A stretch of 46,504 bases of DNA from Priapulus caudatus (taxonomy: Eukaryota; Priapulida; Priapulimorpha; Priapulimorphida; Priapulidae), in NCBI RefSeq assembly GCF_000485595.1, contig NW_014577223.1:153164-199667 (forward strand), read 5' to 3'. Positions 34,458 through 46,291 of this stretch are shown here, in pieces. Position 1 is the stretch's first letter. The number at the start of each line of letters is the position of its first letter. The position numbers and the translations under genes were made by a program. A model generated the notes under the pieces. That model did not search any database. It saw only the letters and a list, made by a program, of their open reading frames with translations, and was not told the DNA's origin.

Positions 34458-36060
34458 CCTGTTCTATACCGGTGTGACACCTTGAGCTATAATTATGTTC
34501 TAACGACCGACTGAATCCTCGAAAAAATGTCGCGCACCGGGTGTGAGTTCGGGTGCTCGTGGGAAGTTCACACAATGACCTTCGCTTGCTGGCGGCGCTT
34601 CTGGGCATTCGCGTAATCCCCCCTCCCTCTCTCCCTCCTCCCCTTCCACAGTCATCAATACCGTTTGCACATGAGGGGGCTGGAGACTCTCAAGAAGCAT
34701 CAGAGTGAGTGAGGCAGCGCGATGTGATTACGTTAAACAGACACGCAGTGTTATTATACATACACGCGAGCATACGAGCACAGCTGTACGCACGCCCACG
34801 TGAATGATCTCCACGCGTAAAATTCTCGTAGAAATTGTGAACATCGGGAACATTCAACTGGAATACGTACATAAATACGCAGAAAATCCATCTGCGGCAG
34901 CGCGTGTTTGTATGTCTAAGTGACTATGTGTAAAGTAATAACACGTGGACGTCGGATCGGCTTGGAAATACTGTACTCGACGCTTGTAAAAACAAACCCA
35001 CGTTGACTTTTCAAAAACTGTTACATCTTCACAGTATGTTCCATCTGTTAAGTAAGATATGCAAAGTACGCCCAGAAATGATCCTCCCGTAAACAGGTTT
35101 TGCGTACACACGGGACACTACACCAATATGATATCAAGATAATATCTCTGTTTGTCTTTTCCTAGATCGCTTCCTCGCTGTCGTGTTTATAATCTGTCGC
35201 CTCGGTTATTTACGAAAATTGGCGAAGCAAAATAACAGTAGCCAGACATCTGACACAAATACACAGTCATGCCTGCTGATTTTTCACAACCTTTGCCCTC
35301 GTATATCATATTATATTTCCCTGTAGGATCCCCACAGATGGCATGGCGTTAGGTCGGAGTAGTGGTCACTGGCTACTGTAGGTAACCATAGCAATATTAT
35401 ATTAAATTTACTAGCGATGCACAGCATCTGCTTTTTAGACGGGTTTCATTATGGCGAACAATTTCTAAACGCCGTGGAAAATTACTGTGGTGTGATGAGT
35501 ATGGGGTAAATGATATGGACAGTTATAAAACGATTAATTTAATGTCATTCAGCATCACTGCCACAAGTTACAACACGCATCTGAGCAGACGCCCCCATTA
35601 TTGGCTATTACGCATTATTACCGTAAACAATGCCGGTACTAATAAAATACATGTAGGCAGATGAGCTTCCTAATTGATGGAGAAAAAAAAACTGATTGAT
35701 GTCTATAAAAGCGCTCCTCAAAAAGTTTCGATATACAGTCACTGGCAATTTTAACTCAAACTACTAATCAAATCGTTGATCGCATTAAAAACCTATTATC
35801 AGCTCAAAAAAGTCCTTCGCGTTTGAACAGGTACAGTTATTGAGAATCTACTTCGAGTAAACACTGTTCATCCTCACACCCACACGTGGTGATCTGGACA
35901 GAATGGCTGTGATCTGGGCGTAACATCTGCCATGTGGGGTGGTTATTTATGGGCCCAGCCGCGCGGTTATGGATATACCGGTGAGATTAGTTCGGTTAAA
36001 TCGTTTATAGGTGGAGTTTTCAGCAGAGAGCTGCAAGCATATATACTGATACAACCCCCA
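34456..36060. other. No gene; one X-box-like site
   Basis: GTAACCATAGCAAT at 35382-35395 matches the RFX X-box at nearly every position. Otherwise unremarkable AT-rich sequence. Confidence 0.4.
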
Positions 36061-36140
36061 CCCACACTGCCTTCCACACAAACACGCGCGCACATACACA
36101 AAAACCCGCCCACACGTACACTCACACACACACACACGCA

Positions 36141-36172
<32 letters not shown>

Positions 36173-36176
36173 CACA
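36061..36176. repeat. CA / ACGC microsatellite
   Basis: (CA)n and (CGCA)n runs. Histidine/threonine frames across it are spurious. Confidence 0.95.
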
Positions 36177-36900
36177 TTATCATAAACTATAACACATGCT
36201 GTAATTTGTCTGCACCTCAGATGTGCCTGTACGTAAATTCGTTTTGTGCTCGTGCACACATTGTCACTGCTATCCGGTAAGCACTGGCTCTACAGTCACT
36301 GTCCATCGAGCCGCTATTATCATTGTCAATTCTAAGCATGCAAGTGGTATTTACATACACTATAATTCTCTAACACAATAATCTCGTAGAGTGCGACAAT
36401 GATGATCATAATACCCATAGCAAATTAGCATAGGGCTGCAGGTGCAACCATCCACACACGCACGCACCCAACATTCACGTATGTTCAAACGCCACTCGAA
36501 TTATTACTTTATAAAATGTACTCGCAAAATGTATAAGTATGACGCATTCTTACCTAATGTGTACTTATTCGCTGGTCATTGCAGTCATCGGCTTCTGAAC
36601 TTCGGATAACTACCACGACAGACATCACAATCGTTCACCCTCATCAATAGTTTCTGACTTGAAGTCCTCAATCAATATATTCACACTGTTTCCATATATA
36701 GTATCCTCCTGCCTGTGCATATACGGAAACTGTACAGATATAGTGCGGGGCACTCCTTCAGCCAGCCATGCAAAAACTGGGTGGCATCCGGACTTAATTC
36801 TGAGGCATTAATCATTCTTCATTTCGTCATTCAATGCGATCATACCGCCTGAGGAAGTATGACGAAGACACGGACACGCGTTCTGAAACCGTTACTGCTC
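36177..36900. other. No gene seen
   Basis: Intronic-type DNA without recognisable frames. Confidence 0.5.
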
Positions 36901-37190
36901 GGTCGCCTACCTCACAGGACAAGCGTGAGGGAGAGTGGGAGAGAGAAAGATAGAGTGTGAGAAAGAAACAGAAAGGCAGTAAAGGGGAAAGAGAGAGAGA
37001 GAGATAGAAAGAGGAGAGGGAGAGGGAGGGGAGAGGGAGTAAAAAAGAACGAGAAAGAGGGAGGAAGAAGGGTGTGTGTGTGTGTGTGAGAGAGAGCGCG
37101 CGCGAGAGTGAGAAAAAGAACGTGAAAGAGAGAGGGGGGCGAGGGGAGATTAAATGAGCAGGAAAGAGGAGAACATGAGACGAGAGTGGG
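36901..37190. repeat. GA-rich simple sequence
   Basis: Interrupted (GA)n, (GGGAGA)n, and a (GT)n / (GC)n core near 37074-37110. Confidence 0.92.
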
Positions 37191-37885
37191 GAAGGAAACC
37201 GCCATCTATTTCACGCATAAATGCGCATGGAGCAGCAGCCGTAACGATTTCTGAAGTTTCTGCGAAGGCAGGCAGTGACGGGCATTAATGGAAATCATGA
37301 ATTCAGACGTTCGTTCAAAACTCTAAGTCATCACGTACGCAGCATTGAATCGGGGCGAAAATATATGCGTGCTCTAACACAGATTTACACTCCTACGTGA
37401 TTTATAAAGCTGTGCATAAGCAATACGTATTCAGATTATGACGATATAAATAAGTTAAAGCGCGAGCCGCTGATGTCAGCGCGCGTATACTTTTTTACAA
37501 GCGAGAAGTCGAAGAGATTTCCCTCAAGGTTTTCGTCTAGTAGACAGCTATACGCAGTATGCAACTAACGATCGCACTCGCTACTCATCCACTTTACATA
37601 CCCACACACTCAGTAAAACATAATTCTACATAATAAACCCCCTAATTCAAAAACATTCAAATCTGCTACATAGCAATCTTAAATAACAGTGTGGTTAGTG
37701 GCGCATGGATGAAAGGACACGTTTTTTTGGCATCAGTGTCCCCACGGATGGAGCTCGGACCACACAATCGTGATTTGCATGCTTGCAAATCATCATGGCA
37801 ACGCGGTAAGTGCGACCAGCCTATTGAGACATTAATCATCGACAAGCGGGCAAGAGCTTCGTGTGCAATACGGCACGTATCCGCA
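37191..37885. other. No gene seen
   Basis: Mixed sequence. A consensus-like plus-strand donor (CGGTAAGTGCG) occurs at about 37804 without a recognisable exon. Confidence 0.4.
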
Positions 37886-37951
37886 TCTCTCTCTCTCCCC
37901 CCCCCTCCCCTCTCTCTCTCTCGCTCTCTCTCTCTCTACATCTATCCCTCG

Positions 37952-37982
<31 letters not shown>

Positions 37983-38010
37983 TCTCTCTCTCTCTCTCGC
38001 GCGCGCGCTC
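37886..38010. repeat. CT / CA / CG microsatellite
   Basis: (CT)n, then (CA)n, then (CT)n, then (CG)n. It lies inside the longest open frame of the window (37691-38407, plus), which it inflates. Confidence 0.95.
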
Positions 38011-39480
38011 CCTCTACGTGCACAAACAGCGTCCATGGCCCATACCTAATTCGCAGCTTATATTCACCGAAAAAATGCAATTAGAGCAGCCGTATTTGCA
38101 CGCGCGCTCGGTAGCTTTCTCTCGCCTATATCCGTCCCCGTCAGACTCACACGTAGTTCTTCGCGTGGATGAGCCTGGCCGCACATGCTCCCGAATGCTT
38201 TCTCGAAACTACGAGATCGGCACGGTTTCCGAATCGCATATCTATCTATGTACGGCGAAACCAGTGCGCGATTGGGAAGTCTATACGAATTCTGTCTGGA
38301 ACTGCGACCTAATCCAGATGTTCACTGAGACGTCTTCGTACTTTTCGAGCTCGGCATTGTTACAAACACGCAGAGATGCTTCTGAACGGTTTAGTAGGTG
38401 CATCTAAATCTATCTGCCCACCCCTGCGCATACACACGTTCACGAATTATTCACCCATCTACGGTGTTCCGATGTGAGGTGTTCTTCTCCTCAGACGGCC
38501 ACCCGTGCTACGCACACAAATCGCTGCTCCTGCAATTTTCTTCCGGTCAGAAAATCAATTCTCCGTTTGCCGTTCACAGTTCGCCAACATAGAAATCTGC
38601 GTCTTATTGAACGCGCGTGGGTATTTACTGAGATTGAGACTGAGAGCCAGGAACTAAGTCCTTTGCGCCGTGATTCTGTCTGAGCTGCGCGATAGAGCCG
38701 GGCAACCGAGTTTATTCGCTGCACGACGATTCCTCTAGGTTCCTAGACAGAGAGCATTGTGGGGGTTAATGGGCGGATTTGGGTGCTATTGACATCTACC
38801 ATGACCCTACCTAGTACAGCATATAAACGGAGGTATAACAAACTATATTTTTTGCGTAGTATTCTACAATCAGTAAACAAATAGTCTGCAAGGATGATAT
38901 CCGATTACATTTACAGCATAACTGCTTTATTCAGTTTCCATTATATGCATGAACATATCTGTATACAAACATACCTTACCATGAGCCCTCGTTGCAATAT
39001 CGTTAGCTAGCTATCACACGGTACCTAAGAACGCTGGCTCTGGGAAAGACACACACTGACTCAGCGACTGCACCCATGACAGAGGCACATCGCTGCCCAC
39101 TGACAGAGCGAGCAAGCCGATAAACGGTGCATAGACAAAGAAAAAACTGCCAGAACAAGTTTCTCCTGACACAGTTCTCTCTCGGAACGCTAACATTGTT
39201 TTCTGGCCGAAGTTAGAACGGCAAATGTAAACAGAGAGCGGCAACATCATTGAACATGTGACCCGCTCGACTGCTAGTCAGCACAGACCCCCCTACGATG
39301 TTTGTTTGCAGAGTGACCACAGTGTTGACCACTGGTGTTGCTCATCTAGACTTCTTAGAGGGCCGTGCCAGGAAGTTGGCTGTTAACTGCTGTGAACCAC
39401 ACTGTCCAGCATTGACAACGATGACCAGTAACTCAATACACTTGTGTGCACACTAACAGTGGTTGATGAGTCACTTCCAT
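38011..39480. other. No supported gene
   Basis: The open frame continuing to 38407 is non-repetitive for its last 120 codons but matches nothing I recognise and has no clear splice context. Confidence 0.4.
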
Positions 39481-39483
39481 CAC

Positions 39484-39533
<50 letters not shown>

Positions 39534-39542
39534 CCATCACCA
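39481..39542. repeat. (TCA)n microsatellite
   Basis: About 18 ATC/TCA trinucleotides. The poly-Asp frame opposite is spurious. Confidence 0.97.
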
Positions 39543-42500
39543 GTCATCATCATCATTATCTTCACCTCACCACATCTTCACGCTGACCATCACTTACACT
39601 AGTTCAATTAATTCATGATGAAATTAAAAATTACAATATGAAGACTCTCAAAGACCGTTAACTGTAATTTAACTCTTTATGTACCTTGAATATGTTTCAT
39701 TACGACTTGGAAACTGAATATCTACAACAACTTGAATTCTACTACATAGGGTTTCAAGAGAGGATATGTTACATTCAGTTTATTCGTGTACTCGTGTTTC
39801 GTGTACACACACTTGCACGCACGATGGTCACATGATTTGGAAGGCTTTGCAGGTGGGGCAATAATTCCGGAATTGTACTCACACGCATCGGTCACAGATA
39901 CTACACAAAAACCCATAAATCACCCATACTAGTATTACTACATCATTATATGACCCAAATGTAGAGAAGGGAGAGGTGTAACCAAAACAGCCGCACTCCT
40001 TAGTCCTAACACAAAGAGTCACAGATTGAACCTGCCCCACGCCAGTACTCAAAGTAAGAATTTCATATGTCATCAAGGCAACAGAAACAAATAGCAGCTC
40101 TCATGAACACCTTCCTCCGCATATAAGAAACCTAAGTTGACATTTCTACTATGCTGCTATACATCGCTGCAAGCGTATGTCAATAAAATTGCACTTCTTC
40201 CACGCACTCCCACTAAATCAGACTGAATCTTTTCCAAAACATTGCAGAGGCTTCCTGTTAGAAGGTCGTTACCATCAAAGTGGAGCCTGCCTCGCACTTT
40301 CGATATATGCTATTTTTGTCCATGGCAACACGAATTTAGGCGCAGCAGCGACCATTGAGTATAAGCAGAGCGCATAGCACTTGGTGCTTCACAGTGATTC
40401 TTGTCCCTCGAATTAATTACTCAACAACGAACCATAATTGCACGATTAAATAGCACTCAAACCTTTTCTCCCTACACACGTCTTACAGTCAAGTAGGGTC
40501 CAACAAACCATTCACGCGAGTAACGTTGACAATTAACAAGAAACAATTTTAGTGACTGGTTTGCTGGAGAATTTGGTCACAATAGATATTGCCCCAAGCC
40601 ACACGGGGGTGTGGCCAACTCTTTCTGCACTCGGTAGCCTACGTCAGGCACTTTCTCACTTTCCTGCGTCAGTAGTAAGCTTTATATTGATGGACTACTA
40701 CTACAGTGTGTCTATAATAATTTAACCCCCAGTAGCAAAGCGAACGTTGCAGGCCTAATTAGATGTAGCTCAGTACAGTTTTATTTTTTGGCCAAGTAAA
40801 TATACATCATTTGCGGTGCGTAAATCGATGAAATGCTGTACAGATGAAGTGTGGCTTTTCGTATAAAATCAGCAACGTTTCCAAAAGAATAATCGTTGCT
40901 CGAGAAACGTATACCATGACAAAATTAAGTTTATAATATACGTGCATTATACAACCTGTACAAGAAATATCGTAAAAAAAACGTTGATTTATGCTAAACA
41001 AGATAAACTAGACTGTAACTGCGATTTTCTAAAGCACTGCCAGACGTAACATTTTTATCGTTGCACACTGATTTACTGGCGACATAGCATCCATACTGTC
41101 CAAATTGCAAACGATTGTGAAAATTATTTGGCACAATGCCAATGGGCTGCCCATGATGAATGGGGAATGGGGTCTCTCAGGACCCCCCTTGGAAAAGCGA
41201 TAATTTGCAGGTGGAGCAGAAGGAGGGGGTCATTTCAGATGTGGCCGAGCGGTAAATAGCTGCCGGGCTAGCTGCCGAGTCCATGTATACATTACTGAAT
41301 AGACCAATCTCTGAGCTGGTTATGGCATACGCTAGCACGTAGTCAGTCAGCCAGCCATTCATTGCTGGGATGTGCACACTGGGAGACTTGTCCATACACA
41401 AATACAGAGCCTGCAGTGGCCTTGAAATTTCAGCATCGTTGGAGACGGGGTGTGGGCTGGTTAACACTTCTGGCTCGAATTACATATGATGTACAAGTAT
41501 ACCCGCCCATATCTACACGCCTGTTTTACATATAGGCTGCAGCTGAATTATTTAAAAAAAATTATGCCATCACAAGTTATAGACCCGTGTGGAAAACTAT
41601 AATAGGCCGGGTGCACAAAATTTTGTGTGCTTGTATTTTTAATCACTTGGTCAGCCATAAATGAGAATAACCTAGTAATACTAATAGGTCATTCGTATAC
41701 ACCTCGATCTGTCCGTCTAATACCATCACCTAGAAAGACTACAATGCAGACGAATTGGGAGTCAACGAATAGGAAATTAGTTAAATCCTAAAATCTATTA
41801 TCCTAGAATGAGGCACGGGGGGGGTCTAAATAATGTTCTTCTAATTTTCAGAAGAATGCATATATGTGCTGGTGGAAATGTGACAATAACAATGACAACT
41901 ATAGCTTATAATGTTCATTCCCAAGCAAGGATCACATTGTTGATTGTTGAGGCAGTATTTTTTTTATGTTACTTAGCAATATTTAAAAACATCATTAATT
42001 GTAATCACCTGTTGTAATCTAGTAAAAAGCCAGACAAGGCAGACAGATGCCTGAAGCTGTACTATATACACACTATAGTTGCATGAATCAGGAAAACGGC
42101 ACACTATAATTATTTAAAGTGGCTAGGATGGAAAACACAACTCATGCAGTTGATAATTCAATTCTATCAATTAATTTGAATTAATGGCAGGCATATTATA
42201 AAAAAAAGACAAAGAAATTTAATATAATGTTCTTGTCCATTCACGCTAAGATCCATTGGAATACATTTTCCATGCCGTTTGAAAGCATGGTGTACATAAC
42301 TTTGATTAATCATGGTGTACATAACATAGCTACGCACTGTATATATCTTTCATTAATCTGCCTCGCTACACACGTATGTATCCATAAAGAGCTAGATTGA
42401 AAAAGACACTCTGTGATTATTTCCATCACTTGCAAGTTGCATGTATCTTCCATGTATGCTGTACTCGTATACCACATTGATACCTGCAATTTCACTTGTA

Positions 42501-42662
42501 AAATAATACAAAATAAAAACAAAGCAAATACAAAATAAAGCAATAAAAACAAAACAAATACAAAATAAAGCAAAACCGTTAAAGTAGATTTTCTCTATGA
42601 TACTGTATCATACTAGTAAGAATACCTAGAAGTTACTACCTAGTACATACTACCTAGAAGTT
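39543..42662. other. No gene seen
   Basis: AT-rich intronic-type DNA. The frame at 41177-41467 (minus) is unrecognised. A (CAAATACAAAATAAAG)-type short tandem repeat lies at 42505-42575. Confidence 0.45.
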
Positions 42663-42671
42663 ATAACTTCA

Positions 42672-42913
42672 GCACGAAGGGTCGTTGTCGTAACAGGTAC
42701 TACAGATATGTACCCGAGGTAGTTTTAGGTTGTTTAGTATTATGTTTATATTTTTATATGAGGTGTGTTTAGGGTTAGGGTTAGGGTTAGAGTTAGGGTT
42801 AGGGTTAGTGTTAGGGTACACTTCTGTAGTACAAGTCTGGTACACTTTGTGTATACATATATGTACCTCGGGTACATATCTGTAGTACCTGTTACGACAA
42901 CGACCCCTTGAGC
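42672..42913. mobile_element. Hairpin element with telomere-like (TTAGGG)n centre
   Basis: Left end GCACGAAGGGTCGTTGTCGT, right end the complement of GCTCAAGGGGTCGTTGTCGT. Arms of about 45 bp continue through AACAGGTACTACAGATATGT, ACCCGAGGTA. Flanked by perfect 9-bp repeats ATAACTTCA at 42663-42671 and 42914-42922. The centre holds eight TTAGGG units. Confidence 0.88.
42769..42816 (+). repeat. Interstitial telomere-like repeat, eight TTAGGG units
   Basis: 48 bp: six exact hexamers, one TTAGAG and one TTAGTG. It lies between the arms of the hairpin element. Confidence 0.95.
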
Positions 42914-42922
42914 ATAACTTCA

Positions 42923-44110
42923 TGGTGGAAAAACTTCACCAGGGCCTTCAGAAGATGTCATGACGTGTTAGGAGTTCGTCTAAATTTGCTAACCCAACCA
43001 ATGCAGGAAGATATCTAAACATACAAATAAAACATACTATATTGTGTACATAACAGCATGGTTGAGTGAAAACTAAATGGGAATGGGTTAATCGCATAAT
43101 ACAAATAATTTGATCTGGCTTCGTCAGTAAGTCGCCTGAGCAAAACCAAATTCGGGCTAGTAATACTAAAAGGATATTCAAAAGGATTAATAAGTGAATC
43201 TCTCACAATGCTAAGTGATAATGTAACTCATGGAAGCTCATCATATTCGTAGGCACGTACTCGTGCAGCCGCTGCGACTGCTGGTGCCACTCAGTCAGCA
43301 TCACTGACTCATTTCCTTCTCGGCAGCAGATGCCGGGAATTGAGCAATTTTCATCGCCGCCCTTTTCTTGCCTGAGCTGTGTACCATGTGCGTCGTTATT
43401 TACCCATCGTAATATATCATTATGTGTAGCGAACACACTTACCTTAAGGCGGACTCTGTGATTTCCTCATCTGTTTGAGGGTTTCGTTGATAATTCTCCT
43501 GTTTTCGAATGCACAGTTCTCACGACATCTCTTTCATTACAAACAAACAGTGGATGCTGCTGTCGTGTATTTTCGTCAATCGTCGGCTACCCGATCACTT
43601 GTATCGGCGATTATCATCGCCATATTACTGCATAGTGCCGCCATCTAGTGTTCGTAGTTGTCAACGTATTTTAGTACCTTTGTCGCGCTCACTGATCTCG
43701 ATGGTTAGAATATCGAATATCGCACTATACTCATTCGCATAGTTGTTTCGGGGTATAAGAAAATGTTTTAATAATACTATACATTCACTATTACACGAAT
43801 TGAAAAAACTCTTAACCCTAGACGCAATAAAATATCGAGGTTATTTGTTTAGTGAATGCATTTAAGAACATACCAATCAATGAAAGATGCATGGTGAGCT
43901 AGATTAACAATAAGAAAATAAACAAATGGCTCGAGTTAAATTTTCTGAAGAAAGCGTGACTGTTCGGTCGACGGTAAATATATAACAATACGGAACCTAA
44001 ATTTTGTTAAACCAAATAACTAGAATGACTACAAAAACTAATTAGAAAATGAGGACTGGGACGCGAAATTATGGGTAAGCCAATAGGAATTTTTTGATAT
44101 TACGAATGCG
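42923..44110. other. No supported exon; one strong minus-strand donor
   Basis: AAG followed by GTAAGTGTG (GT at 43442-43441, minus) is a near-ideal donor. The sequence upstream of it has no long frame, so it could only end a mostly untranslated exon. A CTCF-like motif is at 43651-43639 (minus). Confidence 0.3.
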
Positions 44111-44191
44111 TGAAGAACTTTCGATTCTATCGAAGAACTTTCGATTCTATCGAAGAACTTCGAAGAACTTTCGAAGAACTTTCAATTCTAT
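44111..44191. repeat. Short tandem repeat, 20-bp unit CGAAGAACTTTCGATTCTAT
   Basis: Two full units, then truncated CGAAGAACTT units, then a final variant. Confidence 0.93.
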
Positions 44192-45267
44192 GTAAGAGCC
44201 GCAAAGGCTTGCTCCCACCGCCTTCGCTGTCTTATCATAGATATATATAATGAATTCTCGCGCAGAAATTCTTACATTATCATCTCACATTATCTATCTT
44301 CATGTTTGTGTTAGTATACAACAATATTATACACTCACGTTAATTCTCTTTTGAAGATATCGATCCAGTAAGACTGGTTTTACGTCTCACCACTTCATTC
44401 AAACATATAGATATGTGAATTAGGGGTGCACGTGTGCGGTCGTGTATGCTCGCGTGCGTGCGTGCGGCGATCTCCTCGTGCTTACATCTATACATATAGC
44501 AAAGAGTCTGGGAAACTAGAAACGCAAGGGCTACTGTTTGCGGACGGTTTACTGTTAATAATTGTAATTGTTGTTTTGTGCATTTGCCAATCAACCACAC
44601 ATACAATTTCACTTTGCTCTGTATAATAAATCATAAGACTATATATTTCTATAATTGGGTTATTCAAGATTAAATGGATATGTCCCATATATATTAATGT
44701 ATGTGTTATATTAATACCTCCTATATATTAATGTCTGGGTATTGCAGCACGTTCGCAACGAGTAGCGGCGGAAGCAGCTAGCAAGTCGACCAGAACGATA
44801 GCTTCATTGATACAGTGACACAATACCTAATCAGGCTAGTGCGTGGACATCAAGTGCCCGTGGTTCATATTTGCGTAACAAGATGCCTATATGCATTGTT
44901 CAATATTTCGTGATTTATGTGATGCGAGTGCAAGTGTTATAGTGTTATAGTGTTATGGTTATAGTTAGTGCGCGCGCACGTGCGCACGCGCGTAAAAATT
45001 GGGTGAGTGCGTGCATGAGCGCGTGCGGAGTGCGCGTGTGTACGCATGCGCGCACGTGTAGTGACTGTCTACCGCATCTATAGTAATGCATGGTAATGCC
45101 AAACACATCAATATGTAAATTTTTTGATTGAGTTATGCGCTAGTTTACCACCAGGTGGCTCGCGGCATTTTTGGAGAATGATCATTCGTTACCGTGTAAT
45201 TACGATGGGTAACTCCACTTTATCTTAAGATTTCGAGTAACACGTACGGGTTTCAGCAATGACTTAC
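44192..45267. other. Intron side of the candidate first exon; alternating purine-pyrimidine tract
   Basis: 44967-45060 is a GTGCGC/GCACGC-rich alternating tract. A CTCF-like CCACCAGGTGGCT is at 45148-45160. No exon is seen. Confidence 0.5.
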
Positions 45268-45502
45268 GGATTGGATCAGGTGACAGAGTCTCAAGTCGGC
45301 CGATGTATTTCCCTCCATCAGCAGGAAAAAGCCCGGTCACGCTGAGTGAGCTAGCGCCGCCTATGCTCGAGCTGAGAGTAGTCGTAGAGGCGAGAATCTG
45401 CCGCTTGTCGTCGCGGTGGGCGGACGACATCGTGACGTCACCAGCTGCTTTCCTCGTTTGATATTGTACGAAGCCCTTTAGGTTCTCAGCATACGGAGAC
45501 AT
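45268..45502 (-). CDS. Candidate upstream first exon with ATG and GTAAGT donor; possible DAAM N-terminal extension
   Basis: This is an open frame in GC-rich sequence near the right edge. The first ATG is at 45502-45500 (G at -3), and an in-frame TGA lies six codons upstream, so the 5' end is defined. A second ATG is at 45430. The frame gives 78 residues and one base. The peptide starts MSPYAENLKGF, is serine/threonine-rich in the middle, and ends LETLSPDPI. I recognise no domain in it. The donor is C followed by GTAAGT (GT at 45267-45266), in phase 1. Joined to the acceptor at 2920, the split codon becomes CAG and the frame reads PDPIQKAAMPKKQ into DAAM. A chance match in phase has odds of one in three, so this is supportive but not decisive. 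The intron would be about 42 kb. CRE-like and inverted CCAAT motifs upstream suit a promoter-proximal exon. Alternatively it is the first exon of another gene, or a chance frame. Confidence 0.45.
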
Positions 45503-45760
45503 AACCACCGTGCAATGTCACTGACAAGCCCGACAGAGGGCGCGCGCTGTCACGGAGGCTGGTGCGGCACATCTGTCGTCAATGTATTGCTTTTGTCACA
45601 AGTGATTCTGTCGCTGTATGGCCGTTTTTCTAATTCCGACGCACCAACCTTTGGCACTGTTGCTTCAAGTTAGGCTCCTGACGTGACCCTCCTCAAGTGA
45701 CGCCACGTTATGCATTGGTTTCCGGGCACAACCGCCGTTTTACCATCTGCTGTCCTGTGC
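45503..45760 (-). promoter_or_regulatory. Candidate promoter of the minus-strand transcript
   Basis: Upstream of the candidate first exon, on the minus strand, I see a CCAAT box (plus-strand ATTGG at 45714-45718), a CRE-like TGACGTGA at 45679-45686 and a CRE half-site TGACGCCA at 45698-45705. A full palindromic CRE (GTGACGTCAC, 45432-45441) lies inside the exon. No convincing TATA box is seen. The start site is not determined. Confidence 0.35.
45530..45543 (+). promoter_or_regulatory. CTCF-like motif near the candidate first exon
   Basis: CCGACAGAGGGCGC differs at one position from the bilaterian CTCF core CCRSYAGRGGGCRC. It sits about 28 bp upstream of the candidate ATG. A related motif, CCACCAGGTGGCT, is at 45148-45160 in the adjoining intron, and ACACTAGATGGCG is at 43651-43639 on the minus strand. 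Sequence match only. Confidence 0.3.
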
Positions 45761-46291
45761 GTCCTGTGCTGATAGTGTTATTAGTAGAAGTCACTGCCGC
45801 TTCCTTGCCTTGTTGATTTCACCTTAATGTTTCTGCAGTTTATATCATGAAGTATTGGTCGAAGAAGATGGTCTAAAATTCGAGAGAGAGAAAATTTGCC
45901 ACAAACTGAGAAACAATATCGGCATATGCCTCAATTAGGGTTTCATTTGTGAAAACTCGTGAACACAATGTGTTTTTTTTTTCGTATTTTTTCGGATTAT
46001 GTATGTTTGTTGGCTCAGTTTCCAACAGCATCCGTGAATACACTGAGTACACAGTAAAAGTTGGAGTGCTAGTTGTGATATCATGGTCATTGACATGATT
46101 AATTGCTGTATGTTGTTTGAACAGATCTCGTTTGTTTCCCGGCCGACACTAATGAGGAAACATTCGCCGGACAAACACTGAGAAGATAAATCGACGCTGC
46201 TCGCGTAACAAATGAGCATACTACGGTGCCTCACGACAGTATAGTTTTGCCAATAATTAAAACCCTACTGTAGAATAGACGTTTACAGTCA
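45761..46291. other. No gene seen
   Basis: Upstream flank of the candidate promoter. The frame at 45935-46234 (minus) is unrecognised. Confidence 0.45.

Noticed and set aside
37691-38407. The longest open frame in the window (238 codons, plus)
   Set aside because: A CT/CA/CG microsatellite spans its middle. The ends match no known domain and no splice context supports an exon.
39383-39565. Poly-aspartate frame that might look like an acidic protein
   Set aside because: It is a translated (TCA)n microsatellite.
42769-42816. A true chromosome end or telomere fusion
   Set aside because: Only eight units, bounded by inverted arms and a 9-bp target duplication. A mobile hairpin explains it better.
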